A stretch of DNA of 64,000 bases. It comes from Streptomyces sp. NBC_01471. Lineage in GTDB: Bacteria > Actinomycetota > Actinomycetes > Streptomycetales > Streptomycetaceae. The translations under genes were made by a program, and so were the position numbers. The notes under the pieces were generated by a model. It saw only the letters and a program-made list of their open reading frames with translations. It was not told the origin of the DNA and ran no database searches. The stretch covers positions 3,954,501-4,018,500 of the forward strand of contig NZ_CP109450.1 of NCBI RefSeq assembly GCF_041438865.1, given 5' to 3'. Each line of letters starts with the position of its first letter. The first letter of the stretch is position 1. Shown piece after piece: positions 17,203-25,289 of this stretch.

Positions 17203-17225
17203 TGTGGACAACCGCCTGTGGACAA
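17203..17225. promoter_or_regulatory. Pair of DnaA boxes
   Basis: Two copies of TGTGGACAA (17203-17211 and 17217-17225), each the reverse complement of the perfect box TTGTCCACA, are spaced 14 bp apart in the divergent region between the M24-like gene and the ABC exporter. Same-orientation paired boxes at this spacing favour cooperative DnaA binding, and they could affect either promoter. Confidence 0.78.
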
Positions 17226-17389
17226 CCCCTCCGGGACTCCGCCGGGAACGACGGCCCGTCAGGGCGAGCGCCACCCCTTCCCCTCCCCCTCCCGTACCGG
17301 GCCCCTACGGGTCCGTACCTCTGGAGGCGGACAGGGATCCAGCCGTCTGGGCTGACGCCCGCCGTGAGCCGCGCCACTACCTTCGGAAT

Positions 17390-18418
17390 GTGACTGTGAT
17401 CGCGACCGAAAGCCTGAGCAAGCGGTTCCCGAGGGTGACCGCGCTTGACCGGCTCTCCCTGGACATCGGACCCGGTGTGACCGGACTGGTGGGATCCAAC
17501 GGAGCCGGCAAGTCCACGTTGATCAAGATCCTGCTGGGTCTGTCCCCCGCCACGGAGGGCCGGGCCGCCGTGCTCGGGCTCGACGTCGCCACCAGTGGCG
17601 CCGAAATCCGTGAGCGCGTCGGGTACATGCCCGAGCACGACTGCCTGCCGCCCGACGTCTCGGCCACCGAGTTCGTCGTCCACATGGCGCGCATGTCCGG
17701 ACTGCCGCCCACCGCCGCACGGGAGCGCACCGCCGACACGCTGCGCCACGTCGGCCTCTACGAAGAGCGCTACCGCCCCATCGGCGGCTACTCGACCGGT
17801 ATGAAACAGCGCGTGAAGCTGGCCCAGGCGCTGGTCCACGACCCGCAGCTGGTGCTGCTCGACGAGCCGACGAACGGCCTGGACCCGGTCGGCCGCGACG
17901 ACATGCTCGGGCTGATCCGGCGGGTGCACACCGACTTCGGCATCTCCGTGCTGGTCACGTCGCACCTGCTCGGCGAGCTGGAGCGGACCTGTGACCACGT
18001 CGTCGTCATCGACGGTGGCTCGCTGCTGCGTTCCAGTTCCACCAGTGACTTCACGCAGAACACCGCCACGCTCGCGGTCGAGGTCACCGACTCCGACACC
18101 CATCCCGACGGGACGCGGGCGCTGCGCGAGACGCTGGCCGCCGCAGGGGTGACCCTGCATGACGGCGTGGAGGAGGGGCTGCCCGGCGCGGGCCGCATCC
18201 TGCTGGTCGAGGCGGCCGGCGAGGAGACGTACGACCTGGTCCGCGACACGGTCACCGACCTGGGACTCGGCCTCGTACGGATGGAACAGCGCCGCCACCA
18301 CATCGCCGAGGTCTTCCACCCGGACCAGCAGAACCAGCAGAACCAGTCACAGGGGCAGCGGCAGAACCAGCCGCCGGAGCAGCCCGGCCAGCAGAAGCAG
18401 GAGGTGCAGGCGCGATGA
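17390..18418 (+). CDS. ABC exporter ATP-binding protein (first of two)
   Basis: A 342-residue ABC ATPase of the DRR/NatA export type. It shows Walker A GSNGAGKST, Q-loop region YMPEHDCLPP, signature YSTGMKQRVKLAQAL and Walker B QLVLLDEPTNGLDP, followed by the C-terminal regulatory extension and an unusual Gln/Asn-rich tail of ~35 residues (repeated QNQ). GTG 17390 is chosen because similarity starts there (VTVIATESLSKRFP); the frame is open further upstream but that stretch is not typical coding sequence. The stop overlaps the permease start (ATGA, 18415-18418). It forms a four-gene unit with 18415-20941. The transported substrate is unknown. Confidence 0.92.
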   Translation: MTVIATESLSKRFPRVTALDRLSLDIGPGVTGLVGSNGAGKSTLIKILLGLSPATEGRAAVLGLDVATSGAEIRERVGYMPEHDCLPPDVSATEFVVHMARMSGLPPTAARERTADTLRHVGLYEERYRPIGGYSTGMKQRVKLAQALVHDPQLVLLDEPTNGLDPVGRDDMLGLIRRVHTDFGISVLVTSHLLGELERTCDHVVVIDGGSLLRSSSTSDFTQNTATLAVEVTDSDTHPDGTRALRETLAAAGVTLHDGVEEGLPGAGRILLVEAAGEETYDLVRDTVTDLGLGLVRMEQRRHHIAEVFHPDQQNQQNQSQGQRQNQPPEQPGQQKQEVQAR

Positions 18419-19296
18419 GTACCGAGACCAGTCAGATCCACAACATCGGATACCGGAACTACGACGGACAGCGTCTGGGCCGCGGCTACGCCCGCCGTTC
18501 GCTCTTCACGCAGTCGCTGCGCGGCGCCTACGGTCTGGGCCGCTCGGCCAAGTCCAAGGTGCTGCCGATGATCCTCTTCGCGGTGATGTGCGTGCCCGCG
18601 GCGATCGTCGTGGCGGTGGCTGTGGCGACCAAGGCCAAGGACCTGCCGCTCGACTACACCCGCTACGCCATCCTCACGCAGGCCGTCATCGGGCTGTATC
18701 TCGCCGCGCAGGCCCCGCAGGCCGTCTCCCGCGATCTGCGCTTCAAGTCCATTCCGCTGTACTTCTCCCGGCCGATCGAGCGCGTCGACTACGTCATCGC
18801 CAAGTACGCGGCGATGGCCTCGGCTCTCTTCATCCTGACCGGGGCGCCGCTGGTGATCCTCTACATCGGTTCGCTGCTCGCCAAACTCGACTTCGCCGAT
18901 CAGACCGAGGGATTCGGCCAGGGGCTGGTCTCCGTCGCGCTGCTCTCGGTGCTCTTCTCCGGCATCGCGCTGGTGGTCGCCGCGCTCACCCCGCGCCGCG
19001 GCTTCGGCGTCGCCGCGGTCATCGCCGTACTGACCATCACCTACGGGGCGGTCTCCACGGTGCAGGCCATCGCCTTCAACCAGGACGCCGCCGGGGCCGT
19101 CACCTGGCTCGGGCTCTTCTCCCCGATCACGCTGATCGACGGAGTCCAGACCGCGTTCCTCGGCGCCGGCTCCGCCTTCCCGGGCGGGACCGGCCCCGGA
19201 GCGGGTGTCGGCGCGGTCTACGTGCTCGTCGTTCTCGCGCTCATCGCCGGCTCGTACGCCGTCCTGATGCGCCGCTACCGGAAGGTCGGGCTGTGA
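18415..19296 (+). CDS. ABC exporter permease (first of two)
   Basis: A 293-residue ABC-2 type membrane protein with about six membrane helices after a ~45-residue cytoplasmic N-terminus (IHNIGYRNYDGQRLGRGYAR is a recurring start in Streptomyces permeases of this type). It overlaps the ATPase gene before it (ATGA) and the ATPase gene after it (GTGA, 19293-19296), so the subunits are co-translated. Probably partners the preceding ATPase. Confidence 0.9.
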   Translation: MSTETSQIHNIGYRNYDGQRLGRGYARRSLFTQSLRGAYGLGRSAKSKVLPMILFAVMCVPAAIVVAVAVATKAKDLPLDYTRYAILTQAVIGLYLAAQAPQAVSRDLRFKSIPLYFSRPIERVDYVIAKYAAMASALFILTGAPLVILYIGSLLAKLDFADQTEGFGQGLVSVALLSVLFSGIALVVAALTPRRGFGVAAVIAVLTITYGAVSTVQAIAFNQDAAGAVTWLGLFSPITLIDGVQTAFLGAGSAFPGGTGPGAGVGAVYVLVVLALIAGSYAVLMRRYRKVGL

Positions 19297-20204
19297 CCAC
19301 GATCAATATCGACCACACCTCGCGCTGGTTCGGCAACGTGGTGGCGGTCAACGACATCACCATGACGGTCGGCCCCGGCGTGACCGGGCTTCTCGGCCCC
19401 AACGGCGCGGGCAAGTCCACCCTCATCAACATGATGGCCGGATTTCTCGCCCCGTCGACGGGCACGGTGACCCTGGACGGCGCGCCGATCTGGCGGAACG
19501 AGAGCGTCTACCGGCAGATCGGGATCGTGCCGGAGCGGGAGGGAATGTACGACTTCCTCACCGGGCGCGAATTCGTCGTCGCCAACGCCGAACTGCACGG
19601 CCTGGACGAGCGCGCCGCGCAACAGGCGCTCGCCACCGTCGAGATGGAGCCCGCGCAGGACCGCAAGATCGCGACGTACAGCAAGGGCATGCGGCAGCGC
19701 GTGAAGATGGCGTCCGCCCTCGTGCACAACCCCAGCGTGCTGCTCCTCGACGAGCCGTTCAACGGCATGGACCCGCGCCAGCGCATGCAGCTGATGGAGC
19801 TGCTGCGGCGGATGGGTGCGGAGGGCCGCACGGTGCTCTTCTCCTCGCACATCCTGGAGGAGGTCGAGCAACTCGCCTCGCACATCGAGGTGATCGTGGC
19901 GGGACGGCATGCCGCGTCCGGTGACTTCCGCCGGATCCGCCGTCTGATGACGGACCGGCCGCACCGCTATCTCGTACGGTCCAGTGACGACCGGGTCCTT
20001 GCCGCCGCGCTGATCGCCGACCCCTCGACCGCCGGTATCGAGGTGGACGTCACGGAGGGCGCGCTGCGCATCCAGGCGGTCGACTTCGGCCGGTTCACAG
20101 CGCTGCTGCCGCGCGTCGCCCGTGAACACGGCATCCGGCTCCTCACCGTCTCGCCGTCGGACGAATCTCTGGAATCGGTCTTCTCGTACCTCGTAGCGGC
20201 CTGA
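19293..20204 (+). CDS. ABC exporter ATP-binding protein (second)
   Basis: A 303-residue ABC ATPase with Walker A GPNGAGKST, signature YSKGMRQRVKMASAL, Walker B SVLLLDEPFNGMDP and switch His in LFSSHILEEVEQ. GTG at 19293 overlaps the permease stop. It resembles the ATPase at 17390 in design but lacks the Gln-rich tail, so the operon encodes two different ATPases with two different permeases, suggesting either a hetero-oligomeric exporter or two linked systems. It ends 8-17 bp before the last permease. Confidence 0.92.
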   Translation: MTTINIDHTSRWFGNVVAVNDITMTVGPGVTGLLGPNGAGKSTLINMMAGFLAPSTGTVTLDGAPIWRNESVYRQIGIVPEREGMYDFLTGREFVVANAELHGLDERAAQQALATVEMEPAQDRKIATYSKGMRQRVKMASALVHNPSVLLLDEPFNGMDPRQRMQLMELLRRMGAEGRTVLFSSHILEEVEQLASHIEVIVAGRHAASGDFRRIRRLMTDRPHRYLVRSSDDRVLAAALIADPSTAGIEVDVTEGALRIQAVDFGRFTALLPRVAREHGIRLLTVSPSDESLESVFSYLVAA

Positions 20205-20221
20205 AAGGAGCTGTGACGCCC

Positions 20222-20941
20222 ATGTACAACCCCACAGTCGCCCGGCTCACCTACCGGGCCCTGCTCGGCCGCCGCCGGGCCGCGATCCTGTTCGTGCTGC
20301 CCGCGCTGCTGATCGTGATCGCCGCCGCGGTACGCACGTTCAGCGGCGCCGACGACCAGATCGCCGCCGATGTGCTCGGCGGGTTCGCCATGGCCACGAT
20401 GGTGCCGCTGATCGGTGTCATCGCGGGTACGGGTGCGATCGGCCCGGAGATCGACGACGGTTCGATCGTCTATCTGCTGGCCAAACCGGTGAAGCGCCCC
20501 ACGATCATTTTCACCAAGCTCATCGTGGCGATCGCCGTGACGATGGCGTTCTCCGCGATCCCGACCCTGATCGCGGGCCTGATCCTCAACGGCAACGGCC
20601 AGCAGATCGCGATCGCCTACACGGTCGCCGCCCTGGTCGCGTCCATCGCGTACGCCTCGGTCTTCCTGCTCCTGGGGACGGTCACCCGGCACGCGGTCGT
20701 CGCCGGGCTGGTCTACGCCCTTGTCTGGGAGGGCCTGTTCGGCAGCCTGGTACCGGGTGCGCGCACGCTGAGCATCCAGCAGTGGTCGCTCGCCCTGGCG
20801 GAGAAGATCGGCGCGCCGGGTGCCATCAGCTCGGACGTCGGACTGCCCCTGTCCGTGGTGCTGCTGGCGGGGGTCACCGTGCTCGCCACCTGGTACGCGG
20901 GCCAGAAACTGCGACGGCTGACACTGGCCGGCGAGGAGTGA
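20222..20941 (+). CDS. ABC exporter permease (second)
   Basis: A 239-residue ABC-2 type permease with six predicted membrane helices, beginning with a cytoplasmic segment MYNPTVARLTYRALLGRRR. AGGAG at 20206-20210 is 11 bases before ATG 20222 but only 2 before an in-frame GTG at 20213, so the ATG is preferred. Last gene of the exporter unit and followed by a strong hairpin. Confidence 0.88.
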   Translation: MYNPTVARLTYRALLGRRRAAILFVLPALLIVIAAAVRTFSGADDQIAADVLGGFAMATMVPLIGVIAGTGAIGPEIDDGSIVYLLAKPVKRPTIIFTKLIVAIAVTMAFSAIPTLIAGLILNGNGQQIAIAYTVAALVASIAYASVFLLLGTVTRHAVVAGLVYALVWEGLFGSLVPGARTLSIQQWSLALAEKIGAPGAISSDVGLPLSVVLLAGVTVLATWYAGQKLRRLTLAGEE

Positions 20942-20946
20942 GACGC

Positions 20947-20990
20947 GGCCGGGGCGGGAGTGACGGGGAGCCGTCACCCCCGCCCCGGCC
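20947..20990 (+). terminator. Terminator of the ABC exporter operon
   Basis: A 12-bp perfect GC stem (20947-20958 with 20979-20990) with a further 6-bp stem (20961-20966 with 20971-20976) at its top, starting 6 bases after the last permease stop. TTGTGCGG follows. Confidence 0.85.
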
Positions 20991-21069
20991 TTGTGCGGTC
21001 TTCTTCGGGCGGCCCTTCCGGATTGGCCTTGCCGGTCCGTAGAGCCTCGCGGCCGATTCGGGCTCCGGC

Positions 21070-21788
21070 TCAGCGCTGATGACGTCGGCGCCTGCGGCGT
21101 TCCAGTTCTGCCTGATGGGCCAGGTGAGGCAGTTGGCGCTTGACCTCAGCCATGTCCTCCCTGAGATCCGAGAGCCGTACGCTCATCGCCCCGACGACAC
21201 GGTTCGTGGCGTCGAGCCGCTGGTCCAGCTCCGCCAGCCGGTCCGACATCCGGACCAGCAGAGGGTCCAGCTCCCGCAGTGCGGGGCCGACCTCGCTCAT
21301 CGCGGATTCCAGCTGCGTGACGCGGTGGCCGAGCCCGTCGCCGTTGAAGCGGGGGCCCGACACCGGGGTCCGGCGCTGCTCCTCGGTGTCGAGGAGGTAG
21401 CTCCTGACGCGACGGGCGACTTCGCTGTCGCGCAGCAGCATGGCGATGTTGAGGACGGTGCGACGGGTGTGAACCGTGAGGCCGGAACGGGGCTGTGGAT
21501 AACTCATGCCGTGCAGGGGAAAGGGGGACAGGTTGTCCCCCTTGAATTCTTCCAGGTCAGAGCCCTGCAGGACGCACAGTCCGTTTGAGGCGAGCTCCTC
21601 ACGGTGCCGTTGGCCACCTTCTTGATGGCCTCTGTGGATACTTCGAAGTACCGCGCGACATCCTGCGTACGGAGATGAATCCCGTCCGGCAGCAGCGCGA
21701 GCGCCTTGACCTTGTCCAGGACATCGACACGTCCCAGATGGTCTGCGCGCAGCGCGCGCGATTCGAGCAGGGCGATTTCGGTGGGCAT
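21070..21788 (-). pseudogene. Frameshifted DNA-binding/regulatory protein
   Basis: The N-terminal part reads from ATG 21788 (MPTEIALLESRALRADHLGR) through a helix-turn-helix-like region (LRTQDVARYFEVSTEAIKKV) to about 21615, where that frame degenerates and stops at 21504. The continuation, HREELASNGLCVLQGSDLEE, then a Pro/Tyr-containing loop, TRRTVLNIAMLLRDSEVARR and a ~90-residue coiled coil ending in an Arg-rich tail, is in another frame and ends at 21070. Adding one base near 21610-21617 would join them into a ~238-residue protein. Both halves have normal Streptomyces codon use, so the lesion is recent, a sequencing error, or a recoding site. The intact form would look like a DNA-binding protein with a C-terminal coiled coil; its target is unknown. 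A DnaA box (TGTGGATAA, 21494-21502) lies inside. Confidence 0.75.
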
Positions 21789-22010
21789 GGATGAGCCTGC
21801 CGTTCATGGTCATTGAGGCATGACAGTGACGGCCCTCTCCCCGGGCTTCAGGGGTGGAGATCCGCTCATCTGCGTCACGTACTCCATGACCGGCCCGGCT
21901 TCCGCCTCGGCACCGGCACTCCCCGACTTCACGCGCTCTCGTCGCCTCGAACCCCAGTTGCCTCCACGCGCACGGGACAGCGACCCGACAGTCGTACAAG
22001 TTACGCACGC

Positions 22011-22030
22011 CATGTCACGCCATGTCACGC
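22011..22030. repeat. Tandem 10-bp repeat
   Basis: CATGTCACGC occurs twice in tandem (22011-22020, 22021-22030) in the 266-bp gap between the MFS gene end and the frameshifted gene. No gene is visible in that gap. Confidence 0.6.
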
Positions 22031-22054
22031 CGCCCGCCGAGCCCTTCGGCTGCT

Positions 22055-23320
22055 CTAGACCCGGCGGTCCCGAGCGGCGAACAGGCCCACCACCAGGGCC
22101 GCCGCGCACACCCCGAGCACCAGGGCGATCGGGAGGGTCCAGCTGCCCGTTGCCTGATACACGGCGCCCGCCGTCAGCGGGCCGACCGCGGCGAGGAGGT
22201 AGCCGACCGTCTGCGCCATCCCGGACAGCCGAGCCGCCGTCTGTGCGTCGCCCGACCGCAGCACGATCAGCGTCAGGGCCAGGCCCACAGCGCCGCCCTG
22301 CCCGACACCCAGCACCGCCGACCACAGCCATGCGCCCGACACCGGGGCGATCATCAGGCCCGCGTAGCCGACGGCCACCATCGAGGTGACCAGCACGATG
22401 AGCGGGCGCTGGCTGCGCATCCGGCCGGCCAGCAGCGGTACGCCGAAGGCCCCGGCGACCTGGATCAGGTTGTTGAACGCGAAGATCACACCCGCCGTCG
22501 ACCTGCTCATCCCGTGGTCGGTGAAGATCGTCGGCATCCAGGCGATCAGCACGTACGACCAGAGCGACTGGAGACCCATGAACAGGGTGACCTGCCAGGC
22601 CAGTGCCGAGCGCCAGATACTCCTGGCGGGTCCCGCGCCCGCGGGTGTGACGCGGACCTCGTGGCCGGTACGGCCACGGGCGATCAGCACCTGCGGCAGC
22701 CACGCCACGGCGGCGACCGCGGCCAGCAGCGACCAGAAGGCCAGCGACGCCTGCCAACTGTTTCCGAACGCCTTCTCCAGCGGGACCGAGGCCGCGGCGC
22801 AGAGCGTGGCGCCGCCGATCATCGCGCCCGTGTAGACGGAGGTCATCGACGCGGCCCGGTCCGGGAAGTCCCTCTTGATCAGTCCCGGCATCAGGACGTT
22901 CAGCAGGGCTATCGCGGTGCCGGCCAGCACTCCGCCGCCGTACAGGGCGAAAACGGACGGCAGGACCCGGACCAGAATGCCGACGCCGAGCAGGATCAGC
23001 GCGCACAGCAGGACCACTTCGGTACCGAAGCGGCGGGCCAGCCACGGGGCGATCATCGCGCCCACGCCGAGGAACAGCACCGGCACAGAGGTGACCAGGC
23101 TCGATGCCGTCGACGAGAGGCCGAACGTGTTGCTGATCTCGCCGATGAGAGGTGACACGCTCGCCAGCGCCGCCCGCATGTTGAGCGACGCCAGCACGAT
23201 GCCGATGAGCAGCACCACGGGGTGCGCGATCAGCGCGCGCCGTGCGGCGGCCCCCTCGCGGGACGGCCGGACGTCGGCCTCCGCGTCGGGAAGCAGGTGA
23301 TCCAGATCCGGGCGGGACAC
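22055..23320 (-). CDS. MFS transporter of the CynX/NimT type
   Basis: A 421-residue transporter with twelve predicted membrane helices, starting after a ~30-residue cytoplasmic N-terminus. Features typical of the cyanate/nitroimidazole transporter subfamily are LNMRAALASVSPLIGEI in helix 1 and GLQSLWSYVLIAWMPTIF at helix 7. GTG at 23320 is preceded by GAGAGG. It lies 88 bp after the GntR/FadR-type regulator in the same direction, so it is probably that regulator's target. The substrate cannot be read from the sequence. Confidence 0.9.
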   Translation of the reverse strand: MSRPDLDHLLPDAEADVRPSREGAAARRALIAHPVVLLIGIVLASLNMRAALASVSPLIGEISNTFGLSSTASSLVTSVPVLFLGVGAMIAPWLARRFGTEVVLLCALILLGVGILVRVLPSVFALYGGGVLAGTAIALLNVLMPGLIKRDFPDRAASMTSVYTGAMIGGATLCAAASVPLEKAFGNSWQASLAFWSLLAAVAAVAWLPQVLIARGRTGHEVRVTPAGAGPARSIWRSALAWQVTLFMGLQSLWSYVLIAWMPTIFTDHGMSRSTAGVIFAFNNLIQVAGAFGVPLLAGRMRSQRPLIVLVTSMVAVGYAGLMIAPVSGAWLWSAVLGVGQGGAVGLALTLIVLRSGDAQTAARLSGMAQTVGYLLAAVGPLTAGAVYQATGSWTLPIALVLGVCAAALVVGLFAARDRRV

Positions 23321-23408
23321 GTCAGGTACCTCTCAGTGTTTCTGTTCGTGTGTCGGTGGTGTGGTGCGGGTGGTGTGCGTGAGGCACCTGGTCACGTGAG
23401 GTGCCTGG

Positions 23409-24083
23409 TCAGCGGGCGACCAGTCGGCGGACGACGTCCATCGGCACCTGGAGCAGCGCGCGGGCGGCCTGCTCGGCGGCTGCCGGGTCACCGCTCTCGA
23501 TCGCGTCGACCAGGGCCTCGTGGGCGGTGAAGTCGATCGGCGGCATCTGCTGGTCGCCGAGCGCGGCGACCAGGGACTCGTGCATCTGGGTCGAGAAGAA
23601 GCGGTAGACCTCGGCGAACGTGGTGTTGTGCGTGGCCTCGACCACCCCCAGGTGGAAGGCGAGGTCGGCATCGGCCGCCCGGTCACCGTGCTCGTGGAGG
23701 TCGCCGAGGGCTTCCCGCAGCCAGTCGAGGTCTGCCGCGTCCCTGCGGACGGCCGCCAGCCTGGCGGCCTCCGTCTCCAGGGCGACCCGCAACTCCAGGA
23801 TGTCCAGCACCCCCGCGTGGCCCATCGTGCGGAGCACGGCCGAGGGGTCGGCGGTGGAGCGTACGAAGGTGCCGTTGCCCTGGCGGGATTCCAGGAGGCC
23901 GGCGTGCACCAGGACGCGTACCGCCTCGCGGACGGTGTTACGCCCTACGCCCAGCTGTTCGGCGAGGTCGTGCTCGGTGGGAATGCGGTCACCCACGGAC
24001 CACTCCCCGCCGGTCAGCTGGTCTCGCAGTTGTTGGACGACGGTGTCCACGAGGGAGTGCCGTCCTGCCGCACGCAGTGCCAT
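23409..24083 (-). CDS. GntR-family regulator, FadR/FCD subgroup
   Basis: A 224-residue regulator with an N-terminal winged helix (VGDRIPTEHDLAEQLGVGRN, then TVREAVRVLVHAGLLESRQG) and a C-terminal FCD ligand domain whose metal/ligand residues are suggested by Asp in ADADLAFHLGVVEATHN (Asp and His) and the His in TAHEALVDAIESGD. FCD proteins sense small carboxylates or sugar acids. It is upstream of the MFS gene, consistent with a transporter-regulator pair. Confidence 0.92.
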   Translation of the reverse strand: MALRAAGRHSLVDTVVQQLRDQLTGGEWSVGDRIPTEHDLAEQLGVGRNTVREAVRVLVHAGLLESRQGNGTFVRSTADPSAVLRTMGHAGVLDILELRVALETEAARLAAVRRDAADLDWLREALGDLHEHGDRAADADLAFHLGVVEATHNTTFAEVYRFFSTQMHESLVAALGDQQMPPIDFTAHEALVDAIESGDPAAAEQAARALLQVPMDVVRRLVAR

Positions 24084-24476
24084 CTCGTCTCCCCATGTTC
24101 TTCAAGCACGGTATCCGGGTCACCCGGTTGCCCAGTCATCCTACAACTGACTTCGAGCGGAGGAAGGCCCTCGGTCAGTCGACCATGTGTTCTGCCCGTC
24201 ACCCGTCACCCGTCACCCGACAACCGGTCGCCCGACGACCACGGGGCCCGACAACCACGGTCATCCGACGACCTGATGGCCACGGTCACCCCACGGCACG
24301 GTCACCCGACAACCCCGCCACCGGATCGCCCAACCACCCGCCGGCCCGGCGGTATAGCCAGCCCTGCTCCACCAGCCCCCGGCTCCACCAGCCCCCGGCT
24401 CCACCAGCCCCCGGCTCCACCAGCCCCCGGCTCCACCAGCCCCCGGCTCCACCAGCCTCACCAGCCCCCAGCCGGT
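24084..24476. other. Intergenic region with repeats between GntR gene and HAD gene
   Basis: This 393-bp stretch holds the promoter of the GntR gene near 24100-24160, where GTTGTAGGATGAC (minus strand) could be an operator, a series of short CACCCG/ACAACC-like repeats (24195-24330), and a perfect 16-bp minisatellite (24369-24457). I see no gene in it. Confidence 0.6.
24369..24457. repeat. 16-bp tandem repeat, 5.5 copies
   Basis: Five perfect head-to-tail copies of CCACCAGCCCCCGGCT (starting at 24369, 24385, 24401, 24417, 24433) and a partial sixth at 24449. The unit is not a multiple of three and lies outside genes, 20 bp past the end of the HAD gene, where it may affect transcription termination. 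Confidence 0.93.
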
Positions 24477-25289
24477 TCAGCCCTGGAGCAGCTGTTCCAG
24501 GACCACAGCGATACCGTCGTCCTCGTTGGACGTGGTGACTTCGTTCGCCACGGTCTTCAGGGAGTCATGGGCGTTGGCCATCGCCACACCGTGTGCTGCC
24601 CAGCCGAACATCGGAATGTCGTTGGGCATGTCCCCGAAGGCGATCGTGTCCGCGGCCTTGAGCTTGAGGCGCCGGGCAGCCAGTGACAGACCCGTCGCCT
24701 TGCTCAGCCCCAGCGGGAGGATCTCGACCACGTCCTCGCCCGCCACGACCACGTCCACCAGGTTCCCGACGGACTGCCGTGCGATCTCGGCCAGCGCGTC
24801 GTCGCTCAGCTCCGGGTGCTGTATGTAGACCTTGTTGATCGGCGCGGACCACAGCTCGTCCCGGTGCTCGAACCGTGACACCGGGAGCGGACCCTCATTC
24901 GTCCGGTAATCCGGGCTCACCAGCACCTCGCCGTCGAGGCCGTCCCGGCTCGCGGCCAGAGCCAGCGGGCCGGTCTCCGTCTCGATCTTGGCGAGGGCGA
25001 GGGCGGCCAGCCGGCGGTCCAGGGTGACAGAGGTGAGCAGCCGGTGCTCACCCGCGTGGTAGACCTGCGCCCCCTGCGCACACACCGCGAGCCCCTCGTA
25101 ACCGAGGCTGTCGAGGATGTGCCGGGTCCATGGAACCGCCCGCCCCGTGACGATGATGTGCGCCGCCCCCGCCGCGGTGGCCGCGGCGAGTGCGGCGCGG
25201 GTGCGCTCGGAGACCGAACCGTCGTCACGCAGCAGCGTGCCGTCGAGGTCGGTCGCGATCAGCCGGTAGGGCAGAGCGGGAGTCGTCAC
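24477..25289 (-). CDS. Cof-type HAD-superfamily hydrolase linked to serS
   Basis: A 270-residue HAD IIB phosphatase with motif I DLDGTLLRDDGS, motif II IIVTGRAVPW, Lys in LGLSKATGL and motif IV TIAFGDMPNDIPMF. The GTG start overlaps the serS stop (GTGA, 25286-25289), so it is translationally coupled to seryl-tRNA synthetase. It is a paralogue of the gene at 10279-11151. Because of the coupling, a role in removing phosphorylated by-products connected with serine metabolism is conceivable, but this is speculation. Confidence 0.92.
   Translation of the reverse strand: MTTPALPYRLIATDLDGTLLRDDGSVSERTRAALAAATAAGAAHIIVTGRAVPWTRHILDSLGYEGLAVCAQGAQVYHAGEHRLLTSVTLDRRLAALALAKIETETGPLALAASRDGLDGEVLVSPDYRTNEGPLPVSRFEHRDELWSAPINKVYIQHPELSDDALAEIARQSVGNLVDVVVAGEDVVEILPLGLSKATGLSLAARRLKLKAADTIAFGDMPNDIPMFGWAAHGVAMANAHDSLKTVANEVTTSNEDDGIAVVLEQLLQG

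Noticed and set aside
17147..17389. N-terminal extension of the first ABC ATPase
   Set aside because: Contains DnaA boxes and low-complexity Pro-rich sequence; similarity to ATPases begins at GTG 17390.
24369..24457. CRISPR-like array
   Set aside because: Units are directly adjacent with no spacers and no cas genes are nearby; it is a minisatellite.
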